From Hybos culiciformis (Eukaryota; Arthropoda; Insecta; Diptera; Hybotidae): 64,000 bases of DNA. Position numbers and translations under genes: made by a program. Shown in pieces: positions 13,598 through 28,600 of this stretch. The stretch is taken from positions 132,550,732 through 132,614,731 of the forward strand of contig OZ023273.1 in assembly GCA_964007475.1 (NCBI GenBank), in the 5' to 3' direction. Numbering within the stretch: the stretch's first letter is position 1; each line of letters starts with the position of its first letter. The notes below the pieces were generated by a model. That model was not told the origin of the DNA. It saw only the letters and a program-made list of their open reading frames with translations, and searched no databases.

Positions 13598-13835
13598 CCC
13601 TCGGTCACCCGCGATCTATTTACTTACATAATTCAACATAGTGTTTCAAAATGATCAATTTCGAATTTCTTATGAAGTAAAAATAAAAAAAAAAAATAAA
13701 TTCCCAAGGAATGGTGTTATTTATTTTAGCCAGGAAAACCCAAAGTATTAATTTTTTTTTATCATGTCGGTGGTGAATATCTTGCCACCACAGAAATAAT
13801 AAAGTTGATTTTGTTTTTTTTTTATGAACCGAGGG
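13598..13835. mobile_element. piggyBac-like MITE with TTAA target site
   Basis: A 238-bp element starts CCCTCGGTCACC and ends, read inverted, CCCTCGGTTCAT. It is flanked on both sides by TTAA (13594-13597 and 13836-13839). A TTAA duplication with CCC-starting ends is characteristic of the piggyBac superfamily. There is no coding capacity. The perfect terminal repeat is only 8 bp. Confidence 0.65.
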
Positions 13836-13839
13836 TTAA

Positions 13840-16649
13840 AATTAAATTTACAGAGTATGTTTTTTAAAGCAAATTGTTTTATTTACATATGCAACGTCTT
13901 ATTCTTATCAAGAACATAAATGCGTATTATTAGGTTCTTATTCCTGATTTTTTTTTTATATTAAATCCAATTGCGTCTGTCCCTTGCGGATTTTTTTTTT
14001 TTTTTCAAAGCATGGTCAGTCTAATAAATTAAAAAAAAGCCTGTGATGATATTAAGTTTTTTTTTAAATTATACCATGTCTACCTTATATTTAACTTGCT
14101 GATAAGTTAAATCTCGATTTTTATTTAATTTATTTTTTCTTTGTGACGGAAGTAAACAAAGTTGCTAAATTTCTTTTTTATTTTTTCTTTTTTTCTAATT
14201 AAAAATGTATTTGAGTTGAGAGAGAAAATAAAGTTCTTAAAGAATTTCGAAAATATATAGACAAATCATATTGCGCAAAAAAAAAAATACCACAGATAAG
14301 ATACCTACTAGTAGACATACATATTTTTAGTTTTTGTTTATGCTTTTGTTTTTTTTTATAAAGTAAATATATAATTTGATTTCACTTTAATATTTAAAGT
14401 AAAAACAAAATAAATGATCCACTGAACCAAATTTATATAATATTTATAATATGTATATTTTTTTGTATATGAATTTTATTTTAACTTAGAAATCTTTGAA
14501 AGTTCATTATGTGAAGTTTCATTTCTAATTTTAAATGTAAATTTTTTTGGTAACTGTATTCTTACATGGTTGGATTATAACATGTTAATAAATTTAAGTT
14601 CATTTTAAAAATTTGTTCACCTAAAAAAAAATTGTTTATTTTATTAATTTAAAAAGAAAGAGTATTATTTACATTTAAGGCATCGTAATATATTCTTAGA
14701 GTAGAATCTATCAATCAAAATATTAATTTTAAGTACTTGGGATCTACGACAAGATGGTTTTAGAGTATTTGGATATCCTTGAGTCTATTCTATAGAACTT
14801 ATTTTTGTTATTATAATGGTAATATTAATGACTAACTACTAAATAAAACCATTTTACGTAAGCTAAAAAACCCAGAATGGTTAAAAAAAATTAAATTTGA
14901 ATAAAATCGCATCACCAATAAAAACTAAATAAATTAAAAAAAAAAATTTCTGTTAAGATCGCAAATTGTATCCCACATCTTAATCTAAATTTATTGAATA
15001 ATTGAAATTTATTATTTTAAGATTATGATCATCGAGAGATCCAGAGAAAATGCTCTTCGAACATTTAGAATCTTATCTTATCTTTTACCAATAACAAAGA
15101 TAATATGATTTCCTAGGTACAAAATTTGATGGATTCATAAAGCTTATTCACTAATACGAATTGAGTTGATGAACTCTAGAGCTTTTAAATAAACATTCTT
15201 AAATATTATTGTGTTGATAAAAAAAAAATAAAAAACTAAGCAAATCCACAATTCTAGGTTTTTTATTTAAAAATAAGAAAAAAATTTCTTATCAAATTTA
15301 AGATAAACAAAAACATTAATATTTTCAGTACGTATAATAAAAATTTACGTAGATTTTATTTCTTCAAAAAAAAAAAAAAAAAAGCGGAGTAATATACTGT
15401 TTTATTATATACCAGAATTCGATGATTCAATTTGAATTTTAAAAACACAGAAAAAGACAAGACACCCACATATTATTTTCACACTAAATTCAATTCAAAC
15501 AAAGACTAAATATTTCTGATATTTTACTACACATCCATTTAGCTTTAAGATATTTATGTGAATAAAATATTTTTTTTTTTTATTGTTAAAAAGAAAACGT
15601 AAAAAATTTATAAGAAAATAAATAACTAAATTAATTTATATTAATTTGTTAAAATGTTTTAAAAAACATTATTTATTGCGCTTCAAATTTTTTAACATTT
15701 TATAAATATAAATTTAACTAAAAACAAAAATCTGTTTTAAATGTATCTTTATTATACCTACAAAGAAATTTAACGTTAAAATTATGTACTTGTAATTAAA
15801 GTAAAAGTTAGTTCTTTAGTTCCTTATCATTCAGAAGTCATTAAGATGAAGTAACATTTGATAATAAAAAAAAAAAACAAATAAATACAAAGGAAAAGAT
15901 AAGGAAGGTCGAATTCTGAATGTACAACTAATTATTAATTTTTCTTGAAGCTTGCACATTGTCCTTTTTCTAAGTAACACTCTTACTAAAATTCTATTTC
16001 AATTTTTTGAATTGAAATGGATAAAATGATTTTCGAAAAAATATCACTTTACAATGATAATAATAGAGTAGTGAGATTAAATTTTTACAAAACGTTTGAC
16101 GTTCAGTTCAGATAAAATGTTAATCTAATTCAATTAACTTTTTGTTCAATTTCTTCCTGTTGTTGTAATAAACACAATAGACACCTTTCAAAAATTATGA
16201 TTTAAACATAGATTTTTTGGAATAAATTTAAATTTAGAAGTTGATTCTTTTACAAAATTGATAATCGATTTTGATCAAAATCAACACATATCAAATCTGG
16301 ACTAATTTATAGGAAATTAGAATAAAATTAAGAAAGAAAATTATATTTTTGAAAAAATTTACCAAGAATTATATTTTTTAATAAATTTTTTTTTTTTCAT
16401 AAAAAGTCAATCAGTCATTAATTTGAAAATTCTATTTTTAGAACGTTTATTAATTTTTTTTCTCCTATGAAATTTAAATTAGGAAATAAAAATAATAAGG
16501 GTTATTCTTTGAAGTGAGATCTAAATTTTATCTTATATAAATTATGCTTATTACTAATGTAAAGATTTTACAAAATTTTTATTTATTACAAGAGTTTAAT
16601 TGACTATTATTGTTATGCTAATTTTTTTTATTTTTTTATTTTTTTTTAG
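13840..16649. other. Gene-free A/T-rich stretch upstream of the HECTD1 ATG exon
   Basis: Nothing coding or structured is seen beyond homopolymer runs. The stretch ends in the polypyrimidine tract and acceptor TTTTTTTTAG directly before the HECTD1 ATG, so its right part must be intron. Confidence 0.5.
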
Positions 16650-19600
16650 ATGGGAGATGTTGACCCTGAAACATTATTGGAATGGCTTTCGATGGGACAA
16701 GGTGATGAACGAGATATGCAACTAATTGCTCTAGAGCAATTATGCATGCTTTTGTTGATGTCAGACAATGTTGACAGGTGCTTTGAAAGGTGAATTTATT
16801 TATTTTTTTAATAATATAATTAAATTTGTTGTAATAATAACTATAATAGGTAATATTACGCATTACATGCATAATTTAAGAAATTTCGTTATTGATGAAT
16901 TTTAAACTCTTGGTCTGAATTTGTTAATATTGTTTCTTGAAAAAACTCAAATTCTGGAAAAACAAACACTTCAATATTCGTGTTACATAAGTTGTTATAT
17001 GTATGGCACTACAGCCCGATTGCAATTAGATCATTACAATATAAATTGAATTCCAAAAAATACACCTAAGTACAATAATATTTCCAACATAATTATCTAA
17101 AGAGTGCACATAGGAATAGGCATTTATAGGTAGTACTTTCATTGCTGAATTTATTGTATTAGCTAACCAGATAGTTATATAGATTTTCCTTTCATTAAGG
17201 AGCTTCCCCTCCGCTCAACATAACCTGATCTAGTTTTAATCGATTAGAAATTCTTGAAAAAATAATCTTTATGAAAACTTTTCACCTACATTATACAAAA
17301 TAAATCAATTATTAATATGTATTTTTATTTTGTGTTTTGTTCATTCCAGTTGCCCACCACGAACTTTTTTGCCCGCACTGTGTAAAATATTTTTAGATCA
17401 TCTAGCTCCAGAAAATGTTTTAGAAGTTACAGCTCGTGCAATCACTTATTATTTGGACGTCTCTGCGGAATGCACACGTCGTATTGTTGCCATTGATGGT
17501 GCAATTAAGGCTATTTGTAACCGTTTGGTTGTTGCAGATTTAAGTAGTCGTACAAGCCGTGACTTAGCTGAACAATGTATTAAAGTTTTAGAACTTATTT
17601 GTACAAGAGAAGCTGCTGCAGTTTTTGAAGGTGATGGATTGACTTGTGTATTGACATTTATTCGTGATTGCGGATCCCAAGTTCATAAAGACACATTACA
17701 TTCTGCTATGGCAGTTGTGTCAAGATTGTGCACAAAAGTAGAACCTAATTCCCCATGCATACAAAATTGTGTAGAGAGCTTAAGTACTTTATTACAACAT
17801 GAAGATCAGATGGTTTCAGATGGAGCATTGAAATGTTTCGCTTCTGTTATTGATCGTTTCACAAGAAAAGGTGTTGATCCTGCTCCGTTAGCTGAATATG
17901 GTTTGGTAGAAGAATTATTAAAACGTTTAGGAAATGCCGCTGGTGGGCAACAACAATTAGCCGCAAGCTCAACTTCTACTGGTCATAATGATAGTTTGAA
18001 TGCTGCAAATAAAACACAGGCATCAGATGCTGGCCGCTCGTCCCAATCAATTTCAACAACAATTTCTTTATTGTCAACATTATGTCGAGGATCACCTACA
18101 ATCACTCATGACTTATTGCGTTCTAAGTTGCCAGATTCAATGGAACGTGCCTTGAAAGGTGATGAACGATGCATTTTAGATTGTATGCGTTTGGCAGATT
18201 TATTACTCCTATTACTTTTTGAAGGGAGACAAGCTTTAAGTCGTGTTGGTACTGCTGCGCAAGGTCAACTCACTCCTAGAGTTAGACGTAATGATTCCAG
18301 TACAGAACGAACTCATAGAGCTATAATTGATTGTATTCGCAGTAAAGATACTGAAGCTTTAACTGAAGCCATCGAGAGTGGTAATATTGATGTTAACTGC
18401 ATGGACGATGTAGGTCAAACTTTGCTTAATTGGGCCTCAGCGTTTGGAACTCTAGAAATGGTTGAATATTTATGCGAAAAAGGTGCTGATGTTAATAAAG
18501 GCCAACGGTCATCATCATTACATTACGCAGCTTGTTTTGGTCGCCCAGGAATAGCTAAAGTTTTGCTTAAGCATGGAGCATATCCAGATTTGAGAGATGA
18601 AGATGGCAAAACACCATTAGATAAGGCTAGGGAGCGAATTGACGAGGGGCACAGAGAAGTTGCTGCCATTTTACAGTCTCCAGGTGAATGGATGGGTCGT
18701 TCTGATTTGAAAAGCGGAGATCCTGAATGTGGATCTTCATCAGAACCTCGTGGTGATCCAGAGATGGCTCCAGTATACCTGAAATTTTTTTTGCCAGTTT
18801 TTTGTCGCACTTTTCAAAGCACAATGTTGAGTAGCGTTAGACGTGCTAGCTTAGGATTAATCAAAAAAATGGTACAATATGCTCAACCACCAGTTTTAAA
18901 ATTCTTATGTTCCGACAACCATCACCAAGATATTGCAATAAATACTAATATAAACAAGGAAATCAGCTTAGCAACTTTAATAGTCGAAGTAGTTGCAAGT
19001 GTTTTAGATAATGAGGTAAGATCCATATTCGTAAAAAAAAAAGAATTATTTGTGGTTTGTTATACAACATGCTTAACAAGCACTAGTGTTAGGTTATTTT
19101 ATTTTGCAAGAGTTTTCTTAAGGTTCAGAACTGAAAACTCCATGTATAAATTATGTGATAAAAATATTCCTTTTAGCTATTGTAATGAGAATAGTTAAAA
19201 ATAACTTTAACTCGAAGTGCTATCGTGAAACCTGTGTACATGTAATCTACATATTAAAATTAAATAAGTTTATATAAAGCGGCGTTTTATATAAAATAAA
19301 ATTATATTTTGAAACCTATATTTCTCTAAGAACAAAAAATTTTGATAAAATAAATCGAATATTTAGTTAGTTTTAATTACATAATTATTTATAAAAATTT
19401 ATTTAATTGAGTTTATTGTTATTGTTATTTAGATCAGTTACAGTTGGCCATCTCGTCAATATACCACCAATGATACAAATTTAAAACAATTAACAAAGTG
19501 TGGTGCATTCGTGCAAACAGTTAAGCAGCAGCGTATTCAGAATGCCCAACAACGTTACATTTTGTCACCCAAAACCAATAAATTCTTGGTTGATATATAA

Positions 19601-22600
19601 TTCTTTTTAAAATTTGTTTTTTTTTTTTTTTTTTGTTTTATTTAATTAATAAATTATTTATTTATAAATTAAATAGTTGTATGAAACGTTAGCTATTATT
19701 AAATAATAGTATTTTTATGTGGTGTTAGTGTTTTGTGTTTTCATTAATTTAATATGAAAAATCTCAAAATTAATCTTATTTCATACATTACAATTGTCGA
19801 TGTTTGTCAATAAATGTTTTTCACACTTACAATTTTGTGATTTTTGATCCTTATTCACAAAAAAAATAAAATAAAAATAAATGTTAAATTCAGAATTATT
19901 CTATTCAAATAGAAGAAGAAATTAATTTGTTTATTTTTCTTTGTAAAAAAAAAAACACCTCAAAAACGACGTGGAAAATTAATTGTATGTAAAAAAAAAA
20001 AAGCTTTTCACATATAAATATTTCAATTGGAAAAAAATTAGGCAAAGAAAAGTATTACAAGAATAAGTCGAATTTTTGTTAATAAACAATTATTTCTGAA
20101 ATTTTTTTGCTTTTTCTTTGTACATTTAAATAGTTTTAATTCATTTTCGTACGTTACGTTTTTATTTTATTTCATTAAAAAATTTTAAATCTAACGTTTC
20201 ATATGATTTTCAACTAAAATGTTTTCTAAATTTTTGAACTTTGAAAAATTGGCATCTGAATGCGTTTAGCTTTTTGGTTTACTTTGTATAAGCATTATAA
20301 TAATTATTGCTAAAAACTAAAAGTCTCATATACGAATGTCTGAACCATAAATATATATATACGAATATCTGAAATATAAATTCCATCCGTTAAGCATTTT
20401 AATTACTTTTTTTTTGTCAATAATAAATTTATTTTAATTGATTAAATTAATTATTAATCATTTCATTTTTCGATATGATTTATTATTCGAGGCGTCCTGA
20501 AAACTTGAACTCACCCGAGTCGGATTTTAGAGGGAAGAATATGTTTAATTCAAGAAAAGATAGTAATCTGTATCTATTATTTGTATTTCTGGCGGCGGAA
20601 TATTTAGAAATTTCATTCGCGAAAGATAGACAGGGTTTAAAAATTGAAGATAAATAGGAATTTGATCGTAGAGACGTTTTACATTCTTATATATCAAATC
20701 ATTTACATTCAGAATGAACGTTTCTGTGTAAAAATAGCGTGCGTCAATCTAATTTTTCATTTAAATAAATTCACGGTATCAAACTGAAAATTTTAATGAT
20801 TTTTTTGAATATACTTACATACATGTTTTATAATTTTAATGTTTTCTTAGTAACCTAAATTTAATTTTAATTTAAGGATGATGAAGATGGACACTTAGTT
20901 GTTTTAACGATAATAGAAGAATTAATGTCAAAAACTCAAGAAGAATTCTTAGATCAATTTGCACGTTTGGGTGTATTTTCAAAAGTTCAATCATTGATGG
21001 GCGATGAAAATGAGAAAACAATATCCGCACAGTCTTCAAATATTACAGATAATAAAGAAATTTGTTTAGAATCTATAACGTCAGATGAATCAACTGTGGG
21101 TCAATGTGCCAGTAACATTAAAAAAGGTAAGCTGCAGCATAAACAAGAAAATATTTTATTATTTAATTTAAATTTCTGATTTTTAGCAGATGAATCTTCA
21201 TCAATAACATCAGCGGAAGATGCAAAAGAAGTTTTACCAGGAAAGGCTTATCATTGGCGTGAATGGAGTATTTGTCGAGGTCGTGATTGTTTATATGTTT
21301 GGTCAGACTCAGCTGCTTTAGAATTATCAAATGGTTCAAATGGTTGGTTTAGATTTATTTTGGATGGATGTTTAAAAACAATGTACTCAAGCGGAAGTCC
21401 TGAGAATGGCAACGACAGCTCTGGTATGTTTTTTTCATTGTAAAGTAAAAGAGTTGCTTTGTTTATATTAGCTTGGAACAATATTTTTTAACTTAGTTTG
21501 ATTGGTTTTTTTTATATTAACTAAAAAAATATATTCGAATAAATTTAATTTGAATAGTGACATATTCCTTATTTTCAAGAACCGTAGAATCGTAACTTGA
21601 TATTGTAAAAATATACTTTTATGAGAATGATTTAAAAATTTTCTTTTTCATTTAAAAGATAAATTATTAATAATGTAAGTAATAATATCACAACATATAT
21701 ATGTTGGTAAATAAATATTTCATATTTCATTCTTGTACTTATACTTACATCTCAAATTATATCGATTCTTGTTCAATATTAGGTTACTCAAACTATTTTT
21801 GAAATTATTTCATGATTAAATAAATTTACGGACCGATATCTATAAATTTAGCTATAGAAATGAAAAATATATATGTACTGAGAACAATATACGAAGGTAA
21901 AGAAATTATCAACTTATTTAGGCAATATTTATATTTTTTTTTAAATATTAATCTTAATTAATAAAAAAAAGTAACATTATTTTAGTGAATTTTTATTTTG
22001 AAAATTTTTCTTATTATAGAGAAAATTTTTCTTATTATAGAGAAAATTTTTATTTTTGAAATAATAATGTCAACGGTTGGTCATTTCTTATTCTATAATA
22101 ATTGCCGGAATTATCTACTAATAACTTCTGTATCTGTCCACGATATTAGATTTGTGTTAAATTAATTAATTTTTTTCAATGCAAACTTAACAAAGAACTA
22201 TAAATTATTAAGAGGTTAAAAAATTATAAGAAAATTTTTCTCTCTTATTATCTCAAAGGTATGCTCAATATAAATTTCTTTAAATTAATTTATGTTCAAT
22301 ATTTTTGTTATTTTTTATAACTGTTTTGCATGAAATGGCTTAGTTCTAAAAAAAAAAAAAAAAAAATTGTTATTAATTTTTTTTCTGAAATTTAATATTA
22401 TTTTAAATATGTAATTTCAAAGCATTCGTAAACATTGTTTTGATTTAGCAGCCAGCTATTTGAAAATGTTACTCAAGAATTTATTTTTATTTATTTATGG
22501 CGATAATTTTATTTAATTTGAAATTTGTTTTTTAAATTTTATATAGTAAAATAGAATTTACATGAGTTAAGAAAAATTATTATACAACTACATATTGTAT

Positions 22601-25600
22601 AATATAATAACAAGTAAGACAATTTTATTAAATAATTCGATTCAATTAGTTTCTCACTATCCAAACCAAATTATTTGCAGTAATAGTTGTATTGTAAGTA
22701 TTATGGTTCTTTGTTCACTTTTTTTTTTTAATAATAATCTGAAATAAATGAAATAATAAAATATTAGGAATTATAAATAATAATATATGTATTTAGAAAT
22801 GTTAAAACTATTGCAAAAAAAAAAAATGCCATCTTCATAATGAATTCTACAATCCTCTTATATTAGTATTAGTTGACAGGGAACTAAGATTCACTTTTAG
22901 AGCAAATAAAAAGTTCGTGTGTAAATTTATTTTGGAATAAATATTTTTCAATAAAGGCCCACTTTTTTTGTATATTAAAAATGTTTGTATAACTCACTCA
23001 CTTAGTGACTTAGACAAAGTTATAGTATATAAAGCTATTTGCGTACATATAACTTAAGATTTCAAAATTTTAAATATTTTTAGTTTACAATAATAATAAT
23101 AATTGATAAAAACGTAGAAAAGACGATTATACAAATGGATAAAAACCATAATAATAAATATTTTATTAAAAATATTATTTAATTCACTTATTTATAACTC
23201 TCTGAACAAAAACCAATTTATCAATTTCATTTATTTTCGTTTTTACCTTTTTAGATTTATTATAATATTAGAAATTCTCATAAATTTAAGTCATTATATG
23301 GGGTGCGTTAAATTTTGAGCATTTACTTTTATTACTAACTTATCCTTGGTTTTAAAAATCTAACATTATTTGTGGATAAAAGGAAAACAGAATTGTTAAG
23401 GTTTTTTTTTTTACTAACTAAATATATTTCATAGGGAGGCATATAATATTATTTTTATTTTTAATTAACTTTTTTTTTTTTTTTTTTTTTAATACCTAAT
23501 TTAATATTTTTCATAAGACACATTTCTTTGTGTGTGTTTTCTTCTTTTTTATTATTATTATTATTTTTTTCCTATTTTTTATAGGAAAGGGACGAGGCAT
23601 GGATTCTATATCTAGTGAAGGTGAGATAGTGTGAATTTTTATTTTAATTTTTTATTTATTTTTTAATTTTGAATTTTCCTGTTATTATTAACGTAAAAAA
23701 TGCTTGGAATTTATTTTTTTTTACCAATTTTTTTGTTCAAAATTTTTACAAAAAAAAAAAAATAATAATAATGAATTATAACGATTTTTATAAAATCGTA
23801 TTGTAAAATTTGTAATTTGTATTTGGTAAAGTATATTTATATATATAGACTTTAAATTATATCGCTAAAAAAAAAAAATTGATTAAGTTTAAAAAATTAT
23901 ATACACGTGAAAAAATATTGAATCTATTGTAAAATAATAAATCCGAAGCCTTGATGAGATGGTTATTTTCGATTTTATTAAATAAAAAAAATCATGTACT
24001 AATCATGATTAAGAACTAAATTAAAAGAATTTCAATTTCAAGAAAATTGTATTTTCCTGTGTTTTTCCTAATTAGAATCTTTAAAACGATATTATAAAGT
24101 CAACAATTATATAAAAGAAAATATTTCATATTGGAAGTAGGATGATTATTCTGTGTTCTATTTCATTTGAAGAAATAAGAAAAATTACTTAATATTAAAA
24201 AAAAATTTCTAACTATAATAATAATTATTATTATTATTATTTATTTCATCATTCATATAATTCTTAACAATTCTTAAAATAGTACAAGAGATAGATACAA
24301 ATATCTTAAACATCTAGTTAATATTCATACGCATACTATGAAAAAGTTATAAATTAAGTATGTTAAGATAATGTCTCAGCTAAAGGAAAATTATGAAGAA
24401 AAACCATTATTTGACACTATAATAATATTTTAAATTTAATCAAATAATTAAGCTTAAAATAAAAAATCAATAATAATTTCAAATGAAAACACATAAAATT
24501 GAATTTTAGGATTTTATTATTAAATATCTATCTACATTAAATAAATTAAAAATATAAAATTTATAAATTTCGTTACAGAAAATCGTGGTGAATTTTTGGA
24601 AAAATTACAACGCGCTCGTGCTGCTGTTCGGCCCGGTACTCCATCGCAATCGATTTTGACAAATGTTAGCTTATTACGATTGGTGGTTGGAAATTGGGTG
24701 CTTCAATCGCAAAAAGAAAATCAATTGCATATTCATAATACTGAGGGACATCAAATAACAATTTTACAAGATGATTTACCTGGTTTTATATTTGAATCAA
24801 ATCGAGGAACTAAACACACATTTACTGCTGAATCAACTTTGGGACCAGATTTTGCGTCCGGATGGTTAACCACACCGTCAGCAGCATGTGCACAAAAGAA
24901 GAAAAAAATCAAAACCAAAACTGAAGTTCAGAAAAATCAAGTTAAAAATTTGGCCCGTGATTTATACAATAGATTCTTTAAAGCAGCACAAGCGGTTCCA
25001 AGGGGAGCTGTTGCTAAGCTTACTATAATTGTTAAACAAATTGAATCAGCATTAGAAGAGCAAAGTTCACATGCTACAACAAAAAATATTTCAATTCCTA
25101 CTGGCAATTGGCAAGAAAAACTATATACAGCCTTAACTGAATTGTCTAGTTTGTTACACGAAGATGGCGTAGTTAGCGCATATGAAATGCATAGTTCTGG
25201 TTTAGTGCAATCTTTGGTAGCAGTTTTGTCTAAAAATTATTGGGATAATGGGTTGTCACGTAGTAAAATAAATAAATTACAAAAACAACGTATAGCTTTA
25301 TTTAAACAATGCATTCTTAATAATAACAAAAATAATTTTAAAATATCTACTAATATACAAGAATCAAGTCAACAACATAAAAATACTGCTGGAATTTTAG
25401 TTCAAAAATTGGTAGCTGTTCTAGAAAGCACCGAAAAACTACCTATTCATATGTATGATGCACCGGGAACTGGTGGATACGGTTTGCAAGTATTGACAAA
25501 ACGTTTACGTTTTCGTTTAGAAAGGTCAGCTTGTGAAACAACTTTATTTGATCGCACAGGAAGGACTTTGAAAATGGAACCGTTAGCAACAGTGGGACAA

Positions 25601-28600
25601 TTAGCTAAATATCTATTGAAAATGGTTGCTAAACAATGGTATGATATGGATCGCTCAAACTTCTTATTTTTGAAAAAAATTCGAGATTCTATTAAAACAA
25701 CACAAAATGGATTAATTTTGAAACATCAATATGATTTTGATGAAAACGGTTTAATTTATTATATTGGTACAAATGGTAAAACTACAGAATGGGTTAATCC
25801 TGCTCAATACGGTTTGGTACAAATAACCAGTTCAGAGGGTAAGCAATTACCATATGGGAAATTGGAAGATATTCTGTCTAGAGACAGTGTGAGTGTTAAT
25901 TGCCATACAAAAGACAACAAAAAAGCGTGGTTCTCAATAGATCTGGGAGTTTTCATTATACCTTCTGCCTACACTTTGAGACATGCACGTGGTTACGGTA
26001 GAAGTGCTTTACGTAACTGGTTGCTACAGGCATCTAAAGATGGTACAACATGGACAACATTGGTCACTCACACCGATGATAAAAATTTAGCTGAACCAGG
26101 AAGCACTTGTACATGGCCAATTCTTTGTGACGATCAGCAAGGTTTCCGACATATAAGAATCCATCAAAATGGGCGTAATGCTTCTGGCCAAACACATTAT
26201 TTGAGTTTAAGTGGATTCGAAATCTACGGTAAAGTTGTAAGCGTATGTGAAGAGATGGGTAAAGGAGCTAAAGAAATAGAAGCTAGAACAAGACGAGAGA
26301 GACGTCAAATTCGAGCACAACTAAAGCACATTACAACTGGAGCAAGAGTAGTTCGTAAGTAAATCTGTTGAAAATTATTTAAAAAGGACGTTTACGTTAG
26401 GCATGAATTAAAAGTTATAGGGAACAATATTTTTAAGTATAACATTATGAAAATGTTTTTTGTCAAGATAATTATTTTAAATCACGATAAAAATCGCGTA
26501 TGTGCTCTTTTGCACAGTCAATTGTGCTTGTTGTAGGTAGACGTACTATAATTTAGAAAGTTTCTTTCTAAATTTTTACTTTGAGATTGAGTAAATCGAT
26601 CTTTATTATAATTTTGTTCAAAAATTAATAAGTCTTAAAAATTAATAGGTGGCGTTGATTGGCGTTGGGAGGACCAAGATTGTGGTGGTGAGGGTGCTGT
26701 TACTGGGGAAATTCATAATGGTTGGATCGATGTTAAATGGGACCATGGTGTGAGAAACAGTTATCGGATGGGAGCTGAAGGGAAATATGATTTAAAATTG
26801 GCAAACTGTGATAATTTATCTGTGCTTGAAGGTGGAAATTCAATAGCACCCCTATCAGCAAATACAACATGTACAACAACACCAGCAGTAGCTAGTTGTA
26901 AGAAAGATAAAGGTGGAGTTTTAACCAGTCGTAAATCAATATCGACTCCTTCATTGCCAGAAGCTACTAGTTGTATTATGGGAAGTACAAATTCTGTCGC
27001 TGCATCCGAACAAGCTTCTAGTGCTGATAATTTGTGGAAAAATGCTGCCGAAAGTATTGCTGAAAATGTTTTAACATCTGCTAAATCGGATATTGTATCT
27101 ACTCAAGACACTGGAGTTGGAAGCAATAACCACAATTCTGCAATTGGAATTGGAACGGCCTTACAATTATTGCGTGAAAATCATCAAGATTTATCTGCTA
27201 TTAATAATTCAATGCAATCAATTAATATAACTGGTACATCAACTGTCACTGATCTTGCAACAATAACTGAAAATTTGGCATTAACTGACAGTAATGGTAG
27301 TTTAAATAAAATTACAAACAATCAAAATATTTCACAATATTGTGGACCATCATCATCCTCCCTAATGCGTCAGCTAAGTTATCCAGAAGAAAATCAAAAA
27401 GCTTTAGAAACGAATAATAAAATGAATGCTAGCAATTCAGTTAATAGTTTAAGCAAGAGCTTATTAGTTAATTTAAGATCATCTTCTTCTCAATTAGGTA
27501 AAAATATTCATGCAAAGTATAAAAATCTTTTTCATGCAAATAAACCTTATTTTATTTTAATTTTTTTTTGAAGATGCTGCTGCCATGGAAGTTATTGATA
27601 AAATGCGTGAAGGGGTTGATATGATTCGTAACAATACAAATAATATTTTATCGTCATCTGATATTTTATCACAAATATCGCAACAACAGGCTACAGCTAC
27701 AAATTTATTGCAACAAAGTGGTATTAAATTGACACTACCAAAAACTAATACTGTTAATGAAAATGATATTAATGACATTTGTGGGAATAATAACAAAAGT
27801 ATTGCCGATGAACCGGTATTGCATTTTAAGAAGCAATTTGTTGAAAAACGTTTGGAAGAATGTAATAAGCAACAACAAGAAGATAACACATCTGATATTA
27901 ATACTGAAAATAATACAGTAACAAACACAGTTAGCAACAATGCAGTATCATCAAATCAGCAAATGAGTGTAAGTGTACCGAATTTAACAGCATCAACAAC
28001 ATCTAATGAAAACCATCGCTTGCAACAGGAACTTCAGAACATTACAACAGGTGGTGGATTAGCAAATTCAAATTCTACTGCTACAGGTTTCTTAAAAGGT
28101 AGTTCTACTAACTCTAAATTTATTTTATCAATTTTGTTTATATTCTTATTAAAACTTATTCTGAAAATTTTGTTTATAAGATTCAGGTTGTTTTTTATTT
28201 ATTCAAAAATTCATCAGTTTTTTTGATTTGAAAAATTCGGCTTATTAACTTCTATATTTTGTATTTCCGTTACTCTTGAGATTAATAGCTATTTTCCGGT
28301 CATGTCCGTTGTTTCAATGTCGATTTTTTTTTTTTAGAAACATTTGCTGCAATGGCACGTCGAAGAACCTCGCATGGCGGAGGAATTGGTGGTAATTTCC
28401 ATCAAAATCAAGTTATTAATAATGCAAACACTAATAACCAAAACAGTAGTAGCAGTGGTGGCGGTAATAGTTTTTTCCCACGAGGCCCTAATTCAGTCAC
28501 CAGTTTAGTAAAATTAGCATTATCAAGCAATTTCCACTCTGGTTTGCTAAGTACAGCCCAAAGTTATCCATCTTTATCATCGAATAACGGTAAAGTAAAA

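Noticed and set aside
19016..19198. Extension of the HECTD1 exon 2 ORF past the donor at 19016
   Set aside because: After LDNE the reading becomes intron-like (VRSIFVKKK), while a good donor, GTAAGA, and the conserved continuation [10 protein letters not shown] at 20877 show that the exon ends at 19015.
20475..20657. A 60-codon ORF in a HECTD1 intron with slightly raised GC
   Set aside because: No recognisable domain, no splice acceptor in a matching phase, and hydrophobic and charged residues mixed without pattern. It could be an old transposon fragment, but nothing supports it.
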